The notes below the pieces were generated by a model. It had not been told where the DNA came from and ran no database searches. It saw only the letters and a program-made list of their open reading frames with translations. A program made the translations under genes and the position numbers. This document shows, piece by piece, positions 1 through 12,548 of a DNA stretch of 64,000 bases (the stretch's first letter is position 1; each line of letters begins with the position of its first letter). Source of the stretch: Onychostoma macrolepis. Taxonomy: Eukaryota > Chordata > Actinopteri > Cypriniformes > Cyprinidae. Location of the stretch: contig NC_081158.1 in the NCBI RefSeq assembly GCF_012432095.1, positions 11,686,497-11,750,496 on the forward strand, in the 5' to 3' direction.

Positions 1-660
1 CTAATTTAGATTAAAAACTGCTCATGTTGCATGTATGCAGCATCTTTGTTTGGATAATGATTAAAATCCATTTAATGATTTAAATGGAAAGAGCACAGAC
101 AAAGCCTTATTTTGTTTATATGAAGATATTTCTTTTATTTGTGTTATTTATTTGATTTGGAACTTGTTTTAAAATTTCAATTTAGTTTTGTTATTTACAT
201 TTACATACAACAAAAGAGTAATAATATGCAAGTGCTATGTTAGTATATTATTATAGTGTTATATTTCAATTTCACAAAGAAACGTGCTGCATTTTGTCCA
301 AGCAATAATAAAAGGACACATTTAATTTATAATTTGTCTTAAATCTCATTTTGTAAAAAAAAACTCTGACTCGAATCGAATCGTGAGTTGAGTGAATTGT
401 TACATCCCTGGTGGTCGTCGAGGTGAGCTTCAACATCCGTGATTCTGTAAAACAAAATCACTCTCATAAGAAAGGTACAAAGCTGTCATTGGGGTGGTAC
501 CAGTATAAAGGCAAACTGGTAAATCTTTGTACCTTTTCTGAGAGCGTATAGGTTTAAAAAAAAAAAAAGTTTAGTAGCTGGTCTGGTCTTGCACGTTAAA
601 GCTGTAAAACTAATTTTGCTGTTCTGTCAAGTCAAGCTGGACTGAAGTTTGTAGTTTTAC
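1..660. other. AT-rich non-coding stretch
   Basis: I see no exon, RNA gene or complete mobile element here. The sequence is AT-rich with short homopolymer runs. A brief direct/inverted match around 475-545 (aaggtacaa and its complement flanking a short spacer) may be a remnant of a small repeat. Confidence 0.5.
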
Positions 661-952
661 GAATATAGTTTAATACTCGTGTATATAGAATATAGTTTAA
701 TACTTGTGTATATAGAATATAGTTTAATACTTGTGTATATAGAATATAGTTTAATACTCGTGTATATAGAATATAGTTTAATACTCGTGTATATAGAATA
801 TAGTTTAATACTCGTGTATATAGAATAGTTTAATACTTGTGTATATAGAATATAGTTTAATACTCGTGTATATAGAATATAGTTTAATACTCGTGTATAT
901 AGAATATAGTTTAATACTCGTGTATATAGATTATAGTTTAATACTTGTGTAT
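661..952. repeat. 27-bp minisatellite, about 11 copies
   Basis: Tandem array of a 27-bp unit built around 'tttaatactcgtgtatata'. Copies differ mainly by a C/T at one position (actcg versus acttg), one unit near 823 is two bases short, and the last copies are degraded. The unit is AT-rich and non-coding. It lies about 800 bp upstream of the first recognised EndoU exon. Confidence 0.9.
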
Positions 953-1785
953 TAAACTACTTGTGTTAAAGGCACAGACGAATAATGAATCATTCAAAGT
1001 AATTCTAAACAAACACAGGTTTTATTTGTCTCTTAAATACAGTACAATGCTCAAGGTCTGTCAAGTCGCGTGGGGCAAACCAGCGTTTTATAACAGGCAT
1101 AAAAATAGGAGAAGGATTTAGTTCTAAATATTAGGGGGTTATCTGTGTAAAGTTACTCATTGACCCTGAGTCCTGTTTATTTTGGATCCCAGAAGTGGCA
1201 TGAAACTCAGCTGTGCCTACTTCTATAGTTTCACACACTTTCATTACAAAATGCTAAACACCACATTTCCTATTGTGTAATTAATCAGTTTCATGTTAGT
1301 TATTTGTATGAAAAACACTTACAATACTATTCAGACAAAAGGAACTGTCATGTATTTATTTATTTTCCTAAAACATTCTTTTTTATTATTATTTTACATT
1401 ATTTTAAGTCTACAAATGCTACTACAGGTTCAGGTAATTGCTGTTACGGTTGTAGCTGTCAACAGCACAAATCTGCACTACACCCAGGATTGTGTCACAC
1501 AAACGTATAAAAACAAAACAATAATAAACTTTAATCTAGTTAGATTTACAGTTATGAACATTGAACATGTGAAGACTTTTGACTGATAATTAACATTGTT
1601 TTCTTGACTACTAAGACAACAGATTTCCAATTTTAGAAATTGAATGTTGAAATTTGAAACTATAATTGCAGTAATTACTGTTTTTCCTCATCTTTTATTC
1701 TTTCATTTGCTCAGGCTTTGTCAGGGTTTTGTTTCCACTTCAGGCGCTAACTCTTTCTTTATCCTTTTGCCATCCCAACCTTCAG
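953..1785. other. No recognised gene; expected site of the EndoU 5' exon
   Basis: This is AT-rich sequence upstream of the first convincing EndoU exon. A start codon and signal-peptide exon would be expected here or further upstream, but none can be supported. The ORF opening at 1644 begins with a hydrophobic run and leads in frame into the EndoU exon, yet that run coincides with the pyrimidine-rich acceptor region and is probably intron. Confidence 0.4.
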
Positions 1786-2999
1786 CCAGAGTCTCTGACG
1801 CTGAGATCAAGTCTCTGTCTGAGACGCTGTACAAGTTAGACCATAACAGAGCCACAGCCTCAGAGCTGGTCATTGATCCTCAGACACTGATCTCTTCATC
1901 TGAGACCGGCTCCGAGGATGACCAGTCATCTCGCCCGTAAGACACAGACTGCACACACAGATATCCACATTCAGTATTTACATGTATGTTATAATTCCAG
2001 TGCTCTCTTTCTCTCTTAGATTGTTCAAGCAAGTGAGTAGTACTTTGCTCTCCAAGCCCACGTATCAAGCTCTGCTGAATCTATTAGACAACTATAGAAG
2101 GGTGTCAGGGGAAGCGGAGGATGTGACCTCACAGGAAGAGCAGGAGCAGGACACTTTCCTCCAAGAGGCCATGAACACTGATGTGGGCAGGGAGCTTTAC
2201 AATTTCCTCCACTCTAAAGGTACAGTATATGTGACCACAAAACCCTTTTTCTGAATTTTAGTGACCTCAATGTAATAAAAAATAATGTGATTTTACATAT
2301 TTTAGTATTTATTAAATAATATTTAAAGAATTACCATTCAAAGGTTTGGGGTCAGTATAATTTTGAAAGAAATTAAAAGTTTTATCTAGAAAGGATACAA
2401 TTCTTTGCTCAAAAGAGACAGTAAAGACATTTATAATGTTGAAAGATTTGTTTCAATTTTTTGTTTTTTTTTTCAACAGGAGCTAATTAGCATATTAGAA
2501 TGATTTCTGAAAGATCATGTGACATTGAAGACTGGAGTAATGTCTGCTAAAACATCAGCTTTGCCATCACAGGAATAAATTATATTTTAAAATATATTAA
2601 AATAGGAAAGCGCTTTTGAATTGTAATAATATTCCACAATATTACTGTTTTTTGATCAAATAAATGTAGCCATGGTGAGCATGACAATCTTCTTTTAAAA
2701 CATCTTACCAATCCCAAACTTCTGAATGGTATATGCAGTATTAATATTTTACTAATATTCTAGATTCTTTACTAGAAGAAAAGAGTTTTCTGAGTACTAT
2801 CATTTGCACCACAAAGTTATTAAAATGCAATTTAAATAGATTATGCAAAATATTTGAATTTAAACCACTGGTTTTCAGGTATATACTCATCACAGAGCGA
2901 GTTTATCCAGGATCTGAAGATGATGTGGTTTGGTCTTTACTCTCGATCTAAAGGCAAAAAACTGGACTCCAGCGGGTTTGAGCACACCTTTGCAGGTCA

Positions 3000-3045
<46 letters not shown>

Positions 3046-3722
3046 TTCGCTGTCAAACTGCTTATTATCTCCCTTTGGCTGACATGTATTGTGTCAAAAG
3101 GGGAAATTAAGAAAGGAAAGGTGTCTGGTTTCCACAACTGGCTGCAGTTTTATCTGAATGAGAAAGAGGGCCTCCTGAATTACTACAGCCATAGTTTTAA
3201 TGGCCCTGTGAGTACTACTGAGCATGTGAATCAAAACAAACCAGTGCTAGTACAACATGCATTTTAAAAGTCTGGATGTCTACTTGTATTACACGTGTTG
3301 ATATAGTAAAAGCTAAGTTTCTCCTCTCTCTCAGTGGACCACATATCCTGATGTATTGGGAATGCAGTTTGAATGGGATGGCTATTTCAAAGAGGTTGGT
3401 TCTGCCTTCATTGGCTCTAGTCCTGAATTTGATCTGGCTATCTACAGTCTCTGCTACATCACCCGTCCTGGCAAGAAGTAAGTTGTCGTTTTTTGTTGTC
3501 TGCCTATGCATATTTATTCCTCCATCTGGCCATTCATCAAATGAATCTCATTTTGTTTATATGAGTAAATCAAATGTATATACTCATGTGTTTATCTGTA
3601 TTCTCAGGTGTTATGTGAGTCTGGGAGGAAACACTCTGGGCATTCAGACCTATACATGGGAAAACAGCAGCTATGGGGATGGAAAGAAGTACATTGCCTC
3701 CGCTTACCCTGCCTCACCATGA
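1786..3722 (+). CDS. endou: Poly(U)-specific endoribonuclease, EndoU family (5' end not found)
   Basis: Six exons with GT-AG borders and consistent phase: 1786-1936, 2020-2219, 2879-2995, 3101-3207, 3335-3477 and 3608-3722 (stop TGA), giving about 277 residues, the length of one XendoU domain. EndoU proteins cut RNA at uridylates, are Mn2+-dependent and in vertebrates are often secreted. Two catalytic histidines of the family are visible, one in GFEHTFAG at the end of exon 3 and one in VSGFHNW in exon 4. The lysine of GYFKEVGSAF in exon 5 fits the catalytic lysine position. The family blocks KGLLNYYSH (here EGLLNYYSH) and SPEFDLAIYS are also present. A polyadenylation signal AATAAA lies at 3823-3828. 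No frameshift or stop is seen, so the gene looks functional. The signal peptide and start codon were not located. The exact paralogue cannot be named from sequence alone. Confidence 0.9.
2332..2731. mobile_element. 400-bp MITE in EndoU intron 2
   Basis: Ends are imperfect inverted repeats: taccattcaaaggtttgggg on the left and ccaaacttctgaatggta on the right. It contains the block 'tgacattgaagactggagtaa', and a related half copy lies at 5282-5475. There is no coding capacity, and it sits wholly within the intron. Confidence 0.75.
3005..3043. repeat. (GT)n microsatellite
   Basis: About 19 GT units start a few bases after the exon 3 splice donor of the EndoU gene. The length of the run close to a donor makes it a likely polymorphic marker. 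Confidence 0.95.
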
Positions 3723-4006
3723 TTCCCTGTCATCTGAACATCAGTATCAACAGACTCACAACCAAAACAACTCATATGTAATCTTCATTTTTTCTTGGTT
3801 GTTCGAGGTTGATGTTGAACCAAATAAAACACAAGAATAGAAAAACACTCTCCCTGTCTGTATTTTTACTAAAACATAATAATATTCTTTCACACTCTCA
3901 TTAGCTACAACTGTCAAAAGTGTACACATCTATTAGTCTGTTATTAGTCTGCACACCTGTATGTGTAGCAGTAAGACTACAGAGAGAGAGAAAAATGTGT
4001 TAACGT

Positions 4007-5169
4007 CAGTGATGGGAATAACGGCGTTATAAATAAACAGCGTTACTAACGGCGTTATTTTTTCAGTAACAAGTAATCAAACGAATTACTGTTTCTCCTG
4101 TTACAACACCGTTACCGTTACTGACAATAAAATGCGGCGTTACTATAATTTATAGTATTATTATCATTTTATTTTTCAGTTTATCTGAATGGATGCACAG
4201 TGTTGTATTTGCATACCGTAAACTCTAGTGTGAAGGCGCACGGCTCGCCGTCGCTTTGTCTCACACGCGCAAAGAAAAATACAGAGCAAGATAGTTTTTC
4301 ATAACATGCAGAAGTGACGCGCTACACGCTACATGTTCTTTGTTGTATTTTCCTGTCAAAATAACGGAGTTCCTTTGGAATTCTTCAGCTATTAAGAACT
4401 GCCGGTTTCTCCGGTAGTGGGCGGAACTAATGCGCAAGCGACAATCTCATTGGCTGGTGCTCACCCATTATCGTGCCTGTTTTGATTTCAGCAAATTAAT
4501 TCGAGCGAACGCAGACAACATGATTAATATTCATGAACCCACCAGCCCATTAATCCTTAGTGCTTTTTATATTGTTATTAGTAGTAGAATTCGTAGTAGT
4601 TTTGTTATCTTATCAGTATTATTTTTAGTTTTTTTTTTTATCGAAACACTAAATGACAAACAATATCTTAAGCACCACCACCAGTCCTAAGTTCAGTCAA
4701 CATGACAAATAATTACTAAAGTTATATCATCATATAATGCTAAATTATCATAATATCAGATTATAATGCTTGACTGACTGATGCAAAGTGTCAGATATTT
4801 AAAAAAAAAAAAAAAAAAAACTGTGCCATTTAAACGTAAGCTTTATATATATAATTGGTTGATACTATTTACAATAATATATTGAATTTGATCGGTGTCT
4901 CTCACATTGTCCCACAGAAATATTAAAATAGATTAGTGTACAATGTTTTATAATAATAATTTATTATATTTAGTGTCCATTTCATTCATTTAATATTGGG
5001 GGCATCCAAGTTATTTGACATATTTGATTTTTTTTTTTTAAGTAACGCTTTCCCTGGTAATTAGTTACTTTTATAATGATGTAACTCAGTTACTAACTCA
5101 GTAACTATTTGTGAGAAGTAACTAGTAACTATAACTAATTACTTTTTTAAAGTAACGTGCCCAACACTG
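4007..5169. mobile_element. Non-autonomous hAT-type element (1.16 kb)
   Basis: Starts cagtgatgggaataacg and ends cgtgcccaacactg, the terminal inverted repeat seen in many teleost hAT MITEs. Subterminal regions are rich in 'agtaac/gttact' repeats. The flanks are an 8-bp duplication, GTTAACGT at 3999-4006 and GTTAACAT at 5170-5177 (7 of 8), the hAT target-site length. There is no transposase ORF. Confidence 0.85.
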
Positions 5170-5281
5170 GTTAACATGCATGTAAACAAGTTGTATAAAA
5201 TCTTACAGATGAAGGTTGTATTTTCCTCTTAGGTGCATATATGTGGTGTATGTATTAGGCGTATATAATATGTATATAACT

Positions 5282-5475
5282 AGCTTTACACTACTTTTCA
5301 AAACTTTGGGGTTGGCAAGACAAAATTACAGCAAATAACTTTTTTCTATTTTAATAGATTTTAAAATGCAATTTCTTCCTGTGATGGTAAAGCTGAATTT
5401 TCAGCAGCCATTACTCCAGTCTTCAGTGTCACATGATCTTCAAAAATCATTCTATTATGCTGAGTAGTCATTCTG
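5282..5475. mobile_element. Half copy of the intron-2 MITE family
   Basis: Shares the blocks 'tttggggt', 'tgatggtaaagctgaatttt' and 'tgaagactggagtaat' (as reverse complement) with the element at 2332-2731. Only one end is recognisable, so this is a truncated copy. Confidence 0.55.
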
Positions 5476-8012
5476 ATGTGGCTTATGACAAAAAAATATT
5501 TATGGCTTTGACCTTTTGACCTTTCCCCCTCCTCCACACGGCCCACCCACGTCGTGTTGACTCCGTGACCTGTTAATGACATCCAGATGTTGGAATAGGC
5601 ATGCGTGAAATCATCTGGGGATGAGATATGTTGTTTGTACAAGTGTTTGTACGAGTCCATCCGGTGACAGGAGATAAAATGATCTGTCAAGTAATGTTTT
5701 TGGAGATTTTATGATCATCCGGGGGGTTTTGCCCATCTGTGGACCACGTGTCCGGGTTGCATTCCAAGGCTCTCTCTCTGTATGGGTGATGTATGAAAAA
5801 GATATTGGATTTAAGGACAATAACAGAATAAATAAACTATTTTAAAAGATCATGAGACCATATTGCAATATGCGTACCCACAATATAATCTGATGACTGT
5901 ATAAAAAGGATTTAAATAAATTAGGTAACATGACTAATAATGAAATGGTGTTGCAAAGCAGTTTCTACATTATATTTAGAACCTTTAATATTTATAATTA
6001 CATTAAATTAGTGAATTTTATACAGTATCATCCCCTAAACCTACCCATCACAGTAAACTTTCTTCATTTAAAAAAAAAAAAATTCATAAACATCATTTAG
6101 TATAATTTAATTTAAAAAAGCTAATTTATTTTAATTTTTACATTTAATTTATTTGGAGTATTACTACGCTCCATGACACTCCATAGACAAAATGATTTTT
6201 TACTGTACACCTACCAAAATTCTGCATACAATCATTTTTAATAAAATATTGTTTTTAAGCGATCTGAATTATGAGGACTCAAGAAGTTTCATCATAAACC
6301 ACATTGTCATATCAGTGTAATACCTATGTCATTATACAATTTTGCATCATGACAAGTCATATTAATAAGCACGCACATAAACATTTCAAGCTAAAGAGAG
6401 ACTTATCTCTTTTAAACAATATGGAAGTATATAATTATATATGACAGCATGTTATTACTATTACTAAAGCAAATCATTCATTTTAAACAAGTATTCAACA
6501 TTTAAGTTTATTGAACTTATAAAACACATAGTAACAAACATGTTACTAAAGCAAAGCAAAGCAAATCTTTTATAGTACATTTTAATCCTGTATTCAACAT
6601 TTATTTAACACTTCATTCTCTTCATTTAAAGAATATGGTAATAAACAAAATATATAATTTTATATGTCATAGTAACAAACATGGTACTAAAGGAAAACAT
6701 TTATCATACTTTTTAAAAAAGTATTCAAAATTTATTTAAGTTTATTGAACTTATAAATATGGAAGGATTTTCCGGACTATTTTCAAAAGCAATTGCAAAT
6801 TGTATTTTCAATTGCGTTTTCCACATGTGGGTGCATAAATTGGGACATAATCCAAATGCAATTGCAAATCTTGCATTACCGTTTGCATTTTCGCTTTGGC
6901 GAACACACAGTGACTGCCACATTTCAAATGAAGAAGCAAAGTCCATTTGCAACTGTATTTCCCACGTCTTACGAGTTATGGGCCTGTCATATTTAAATAA
7001 CAATATTAATTACCATATTTGCTTTTCCACTTTGTCTGCATCACGCATGTAACCTGCCAAAACTCAAATGAAATCGCAATTCCTTTTGCATTTGAATTTC
7101 CGATGTCTACACAGAAAGCTGTCAATCAATGTGAGGGGGCGGGACTATATTAGGGGGCATGTTTGTATTGGGAAGTTATCTATTTTATAGAATATGGTAA
7201 TAAAATATATAATTATATATGACAGCATAGTAACATGTTACTAAAGCAAATCATTTATTACACATTTTAAACATGTATTCAACATTTATTTATTGACCTT
7301 ATAAAACACACCATTCTCTTCTTTTAGAGATGATGGTAGCAAATAAAACTAATTATATATAATACTGTATAAAATAAACATTTACTATAGTTTTAGATGA
7401 CAATATAAAAACGCATTACATTTTTCAGAGTGCTTATAGGTAGATCTTTACGCAATGACATCCATTCCGCGAATTAAATGTTTCCAATAAAATAGATAAA
7501 TATAAAAATAAAACAAAAATGTTTAAGTTGAAATATAAACAAAACTCCCACATCCTCCCAGGGCTGAACATCATAGTGAAATGGATTGAATGCTTCAAGG
7601 CCCGCTCAGAGACGGGGAGGAGTCTCTGCGCTCCATACCAGCTCATGTGTCAAGTTAGTCTGCTACTCCTTTTCCAGAGTGTGCGTCTTCATCTTAAAAA
7701 TCTATTATTATTATTAAAGTATAATCTTAAGAGTGTAAATAAGATCTTTCAAAATTAAAAGATTGTTTAGATTAAATCTTAAAGGTTTTAAATAAAATAT
7801 TTTACTTATCTGTTTGCAAATTTAACCTAAATTATGATTTTTATTCAACAGTACCTGTTCAAATCTTAGTTTATAATTTTAAAAGGAAACGTGTGCTTAG
7901 TTTATTTGATCAGCCTTTTCTGAACTGACCTTTATCAGTGTGATAGATATCATATACTATCAATATACTATTGGTTATCTATACTGAAAAAATATGTAGA
8001 AAATTACAATAT
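5476..8012. other. AT-rich gene desert
   Basis: No exon or RNA gene is supported. Around 6760-7130 several short blocks recur in different arrangements (caattgcaaat, tttgcatttg, catttcaaatga), suggesting a decayed low-copy repeat, but I could not define its ends. The tract 6400-7400 repeats phrases such as 'tatataattatatatgacagcat' at about 760-bp spacing (6429 and 7205), consistent with an old local duplication. Confidence 0.45.
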
Positions 8013-8516
8013 GTGACCCTGGACCACAAAACCAGTCTTAAGTGTCAATAAATTGAGATTTATACATCATCTGAAAGCTGAATGAATAAGCTTTCCATTG
8101 ATGTTTTGATTTGATTTGTTATGATCGGACAATATTTGTCCGAGTTACAACTTTTTGAAAATTTGGAATCTGAGGGTGCAAAAAAACCCAACAGAATATT
8201 GAGAAAATTGCCTTTAAAGTTGTCCAAATGAAGGACAATGCATATTACTAATCAAAATCAACAATCGGTTTTGCTGTACTTTTGCTAATCATCAGGGGCC
8301 GGTTGCACCAGCTGGACGTACACCCGGTCGTAAGGCTAGGCTGGACGTAAAATGCATTTTAAGTCCTGCGTAGAATTAATACCTGTTGCACCATTTGGGC
8401 GTAGCGCACGTCTGAGACTAAATCTTACGCCTAGTCAAAGGTAGGTGTAAAGTGAAAAGCCTTGACTTGTTTCCATAGTGATAATAAATATAATAAATAA
8501 AAACAATTAAAAGACA

Positions 8517-9678
8517 ATGGCGCGTCTGATATACAGGCTACACGATCGGCGGGCTTTCAGGCGTGAAAGAGTAATGAGAGACCGCACCAATCCTCTAGGT
8601 ATATATGGAGACAGAGAACTTATTGAAAGGTTTCGTTTCAGCAGGGTTGAACTGTTAGAATTAATCAACGAGTTATCACCGCAGTTACAGCACGTAACAG
8701 ATAGGAACGGAGCGCTGTCCCCAGCACTGCAGGTGCTGATATCTCTTCGATTTTATGCCAGTGGATCTTTCCAAAATACATTCGCTGATATGGTAAATGT
8801 AAGCAGAAGTACAGCCTGCCGGGCGATACGACGAGTGTCTCTGGCCCTTCAAAGTCGGGCTCAAATACATGTTCGTCTACCCACCCAGGAGGAGGCCACA
8901 CGCACCAAGGACAAATTTAGAAGAGATTCTGGCATACCCGGTATTTTTGGCTGTATTGATGGTACTCACGTGCGCATTCAGGCACCATCTAAAAATGAGT
9001 ACCTTTTTGTAAATAGGAAAGGCTTTCACTCAATCAACATACAGGTTGTGTGTGACGCAAACATGAAATTGATAGATGGTGGTGGCGCGTTGGTATGGGA
9101 CTGCACATGACGCACGCATCTTGAGGGAGAGTGCACTGGCACAATTGTGTGAGGAGGGGCGGCTTCCTGGCATAATGCTTGGCGACAGTGGCTACCCTTT
9201 GAAGAAGTGGCTGATGACACCTGTCATGGTACCACGAACGGAGCAGGAAAGGCAGTACAACTATGTGCATTCACGGACGAAGTCGATCATTGAGTGCTGC
9301 ATAGGAGTGCTCAAGCGCAGGTGTGTGGTTCATGTTTAGTTTAACTATGAAGCTGCCAGCCCTTATTTATTTTAGCTACCTTAAACTGGCAATGGTAATC
9401 TATAGTTTACCCCTGCGGGATAGCTACTGCATTTTCTTCCTTGCAGATTCTATTGCCTGCACAGTGAAATCAGGATGGAGCCAGAGAGGGCATGCACCAT
9501 TATATGTGCAGCAGCTGTGTTGCACAACATTTGCATAGACAAGAGAGTGCCTCTTCCTGCGGAGGATTTATTACCAGTGGAGGCAGAGGTGGAACACATC
9601 AGGGAACAAGTCGCAGAAGAGGATGTGGCGGCTCGTCTCATCCGAAGCAATATAATTCGGCTAATCAGCTTGCAATAG
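8517..9678 (+). pseudogene. HARBI1-like DDE nuclease of the Harbinger element
   Basis: ATG at 8517 opens a basic N-terminus and a helix-turn-helix-like region (TFADMVNVSRSTACRAIRRV). The nuclease fold follows with all three acidic residues: the Asp of GCIDGTH (near residue 148), the Asp of GDSGYP, and the Glu of RTKSIIECCIG. One extra G near 9078 shifts the frame: the first ORF stops at 9110 and the second continues from VVARWYGTAHDARIL. A 126-bp intron is predicted at 9321-9446 (GTGTGT...TTGCAG). Splicing restores FYCLHSEI and an alanine-rich helix, VLHNICIDKRV, ending at TAG 9676-9678. The single indel and otherwise clean sequence point to recent loss of function. Confidence 0.88.
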
Positions 9679-10109
9679 GGCAAATGTAACATATAAAGAT
9701 CGTATATTATAATGAATAAAAAGAAAACGAAATGTATCTGCTTTAAATAAATATGCACTTTATTTATTTTATTTTACATTTCCCTTTTTTTACATTTCAG
9801 CATTTGAAAGTTTTTCTACTCTCACAAAGCATAAGCAAAGTGAATAAACTAAAGCTGTACAAAATGATTGCTGGCATGTAAAAATAAATAATTTAGCTAT
9901 TGATTAAATAGTGTGTTATGAAATAAAATAAAAACATTATTTTTTTTAAATATCAAGATGCGTTTAGGATTTAATTATCTGCAGAAATTGAATGCATTGT
10001 TAAAATACAATTTGCTTCAGAAATTTGTGTAGATTATTCCGTAGTCAGTGTAAACAGGTCTACATCCTATAACTATTTATTAGCCCACTATTTTAAGTGA
10101 TAATGTTAC

Positions 10110-10574
10110 CTTCATAAGTGGTGTCTGATGAATCATTTAACATGGAAGAAAAACTTGCATCCTCTTCAGCTTCAACTTGCTTTTCTTCCGCTACATCTAT
10201 GTTGCTTGCACTAGTGTCACAGCCTTTTAGACCGGTGAAAGCTGGCGAGTCGTCTCCAAACACATCCATTATAATGGTGCTGTAGGGTGAGATTTTAGGA
10301 GGGGGTTTTTGAGCAGACTATAGTCTCTCCTGGCTGCCTGAAGAAGATCTTTCCATTTTTTTTTTACTTCCTCGACTGTCCGATTTCCTAATCCACCCTC
10401 AGCTTCATTTACTGCCGCTGTTATCTTTTGCCAGATGTCTTGTTTTTTCTTATTTGTTACTGAATTGTTTTGTTTGCATACTAAAATATGCATATACTTA
10501 CTGAAGAGTTCAATAATTTTTCTTGTTTCACAATCTGAGTAATTTAATTTTCTTCTTTTCGGTTCAGCAGCCAT
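10110..10574 (-). pseudogene. Myb/SANT-like DNA-binding protein of the Harbinger element
   Basis: Starts MAAEPKRRKLNYSDCETR and continues through a trihelix/SANT-type region with the signature VEEVKKKWKDLLQAARRDY, as in the Myb-like partner that brings Harbinger nucleases to DNA. The first ORF stops at 10269. One base missing from the C-tract near 10305-10310 explains this, because a neighbouring frame continues with SPYSTIIMDVFGDDSPAFTG and a Glu-rich acidic tail to a plausible splice donor (gaag|gtaac) at 10110. The downstream exon was not found. It is convergent with the nuclease gene. Confidence 0.8.
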
Positions 10575-11087
10575 TTTTCATTTATTAATTGGAGCCGGCA
10601 AATTCAAGTTGTAACCATAGTAACGCGAGCGGCGTCGTGTCCACGCGGACGCGCACAGTCTACACTAAAGCTTAGCTGCGCCTAGTCGTAGTTCTAAATG
10701 GTGCAACAGGTGTAAATATTAATCGGAAAGCTGGACGTAACTAAGTCCAACGTAGAGCTTACACCCAACCTTTTTACGTCCAGCTGGTGCAACCGGCCCC
10801 TGAACTCGGTAGAGTGCACACTATTGGGAATCTGTGTTGCAGATTTGGCACATTTTTCAGAAGAAACCTTTAGAGTCTAGAAACTCGTTGCAGCTAAAGA
10901 CACAAGTCTCACCATATTCACGGTAGGAAATTTACAAAATATCTTCATGGAACATCTTTACTTAATATCCTAAAGATTTTTGGTATAAAAGAAAAATCAA
11001 TAGTTTTGAGCCATACACTGTGGTTTTGGCTATTGTAAATATACGCTCGCTACTTAAGGCTGCTTTTTTTTTTTGGTCCAGGGTCAC

Positions 11088-11584
11088 GTGTGTGTAAAGC
11101 TGCATTGCAACCATGCAAAACTGTGAAAATCACTATTTGAAGTGTAGTTCAATTATTGAAAAGGTAAAGTTCAGAACTAGAATGATTTCTGATGCAGAAC
11201 TGCATCATTATTAATTATTATTATAATTTTTTGCAACTCAAAACGTTTCTTTTTATCTATGCTATTTTTATACTCAAATACAGTGTGTTGTATTGTACAT
11301 TTAATCATAACAGGTCAACAGAGGATTCAACTAAAATAAATTACTGAAGTATTACTTCAATATTTAACCAATTAAATAGTTTTATTTGCAAATCCCCCAT
11401 TGTTACATTTGTGAAGCAGGCAAAAGTTGTGTTTGGAAACTCTTCCCTTACGGCACCTGTTAGCAGAAACATACTGGATGTTTCAATTCATACCTCACAT
11501 TTTCTTTGGTTTGCCCAACAAGAAAGTCTCACCAAAAAGAAAGTCTCACCTTAGTGCACAGATCTCTGTGCACTAGAACATCTA
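11088..11584. other. No recognised feature
   Basis: AT-rich non-coding DNA. A short direct duplication of 'agaaagtctcacc' occurs near 11520-11550. No gene or element ends are supported. Confidence 0.4.
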
Positions 11585-12006
11585 GGCATAAAAACAGTTT
11601 TTTCCCCCATGCCATCTCCAGCTTAAATAGCTAACACGTGGATCATTACCTGTGTTCTGTAATTCATTCTGGAATTCATTCTCCATCTTTAATTATTGCC
11701 TCCCTCTCAAGTATAATGTAAATACACATACATATGTTTATCTATACAGCTGTATATAGAGTAAATAATGCACAAATCTGTACATAAATCTACTGTTCCA
11801 GATTCATACTTATTATTATTATGATTATCATCCATTGTTAAGTCTTACTATTTAAATGTTTTTTTTTTCTGTTCTCATGTCAGATGTGTATTTATGTATG
11901 TATGTATGTATGTACCAGGAGCACCTTAAAACCACAACAAATTCCTCGTGTGTTTGCGCACACCTGGCGAATAAAGCTAATTCTGATTCTGATTCTGATT
12001 CTGATT
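11585..12006 (+). mobile_element. 3' tail of an L2-like LINE
   Basis: Ends with 'aattcctcgtgtgtttgcgc', 'aataaagctaattctgatt' and repeats of the hexamer ctgatt, the microsatellite tail typical of L2-type retrotransposons. A related tail ends the longer copy at 57147. The start resembles the last codons of the L2 reverse transcriptase ORF followed by its 3' UTR. The copy is truncated at its 5' end. Confidence 0.75.
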
Positions 12007-12548
12007 AAAATAAATAAATAAATAAAAAATACACAGCGTCATCTTAAAATAATTTAATCATTCTCAGATTTGAAATACTGTAATGTCAAAAATGAAATGT
12101 CAGTTATTTATTTTTTTTCCCACATGTGACACATTCCCACAACGTCCCTAATGAGGTCCATTCATTGGTACTTCTTTTTGATCTCTCCTGGACACAGATT
12201 TGTAGAAACACCAGACTGCAATTTAATCTACTGGAAATAATGATTTCAGAAGAGATGAGAACAAATCAATCAAATATAGCAATTTATTATTAGTCATTTA
12301 TAAAAATTAAAAAAAGGAGTACGGACGAGGACTTTTAAGAGGCTTAAGTGTTTCTTTAGCAGTGGAGGCAGAGCCAATCCTCCCTATACGCAGAATGCGC
12401 AAGCTGCGTGGGGCCCCCTTGCTCTTAAAGATGATTTAATTTTAGTTTTGTTTTTGAATTTGGCCAGCAGTTATGAAAACATGAATAATCATTTATTTTA
12501 ATGCAGTGCGCTGTCATGCTCTCTACATAAAAATCAGACAAATCATGT
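12007..12548. other. No recognised gene
   Basis: Short A-rich and T-rich runs, a small (aaat)n run after the LINE tail and no ORF of interest. Confidence 0.4.

Larger units (their letters stand above)
8295..10800. mobile_element. PIF/Harbinger transposon, near-complete
   Basis: The terminal inverted repeats match perfectly for at least 24 bp, starting ggggccggttgcaccagctg and continuing gacgta. The element carries the two standard genes of the superfamily in convergent orientation: a HARBI1-type nuclease on + and a Myb/SANT-like DNA-binding protein on -. The expected 3-bp TWA duplication is not clean (tca on the left, tga on the right). Each gene has one small frameshift, so this copy is probably recently inactivated. 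Confidence 0.92.
8013..11087. mobile_element. Short inverted-repeat MITE split by a Harbinger element
   Basis: The ends are tgtgaccctggaccac and ggtccagggtcac. The same family occurs uninterrupted at 30708-31077 and as a fragment at 28216-28390, where the internal block 'atattaagtaaagatcatg' lies in the opposite orientation. Removing the Harbinger copy at 8295-10800 leaves a MITE of about 570 bp. About 110 bp next to the Harbinger right end (10801-10919) is absent from the other copy and may be a further nested piece. Confidence 0.75.

Noticed and set aside
661..952. Could the tandem array be a CRISPR array?
   Set aside because: Units are head-to-tail without spacers, in a vertebrate genome.
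1293..1586. 97-codon ORF upstream of EndoU as its first exon
   Set aside because: Low-complexity hydrophobic text from AT-rich DNA; no donor in phase with the exon at 1786.
6725..7052. Overlapping ORFs on both strands near 6.9 kb
   Set aside because: No splice signals, no family resemblance; probably a decayed repeat with few stops by chance.
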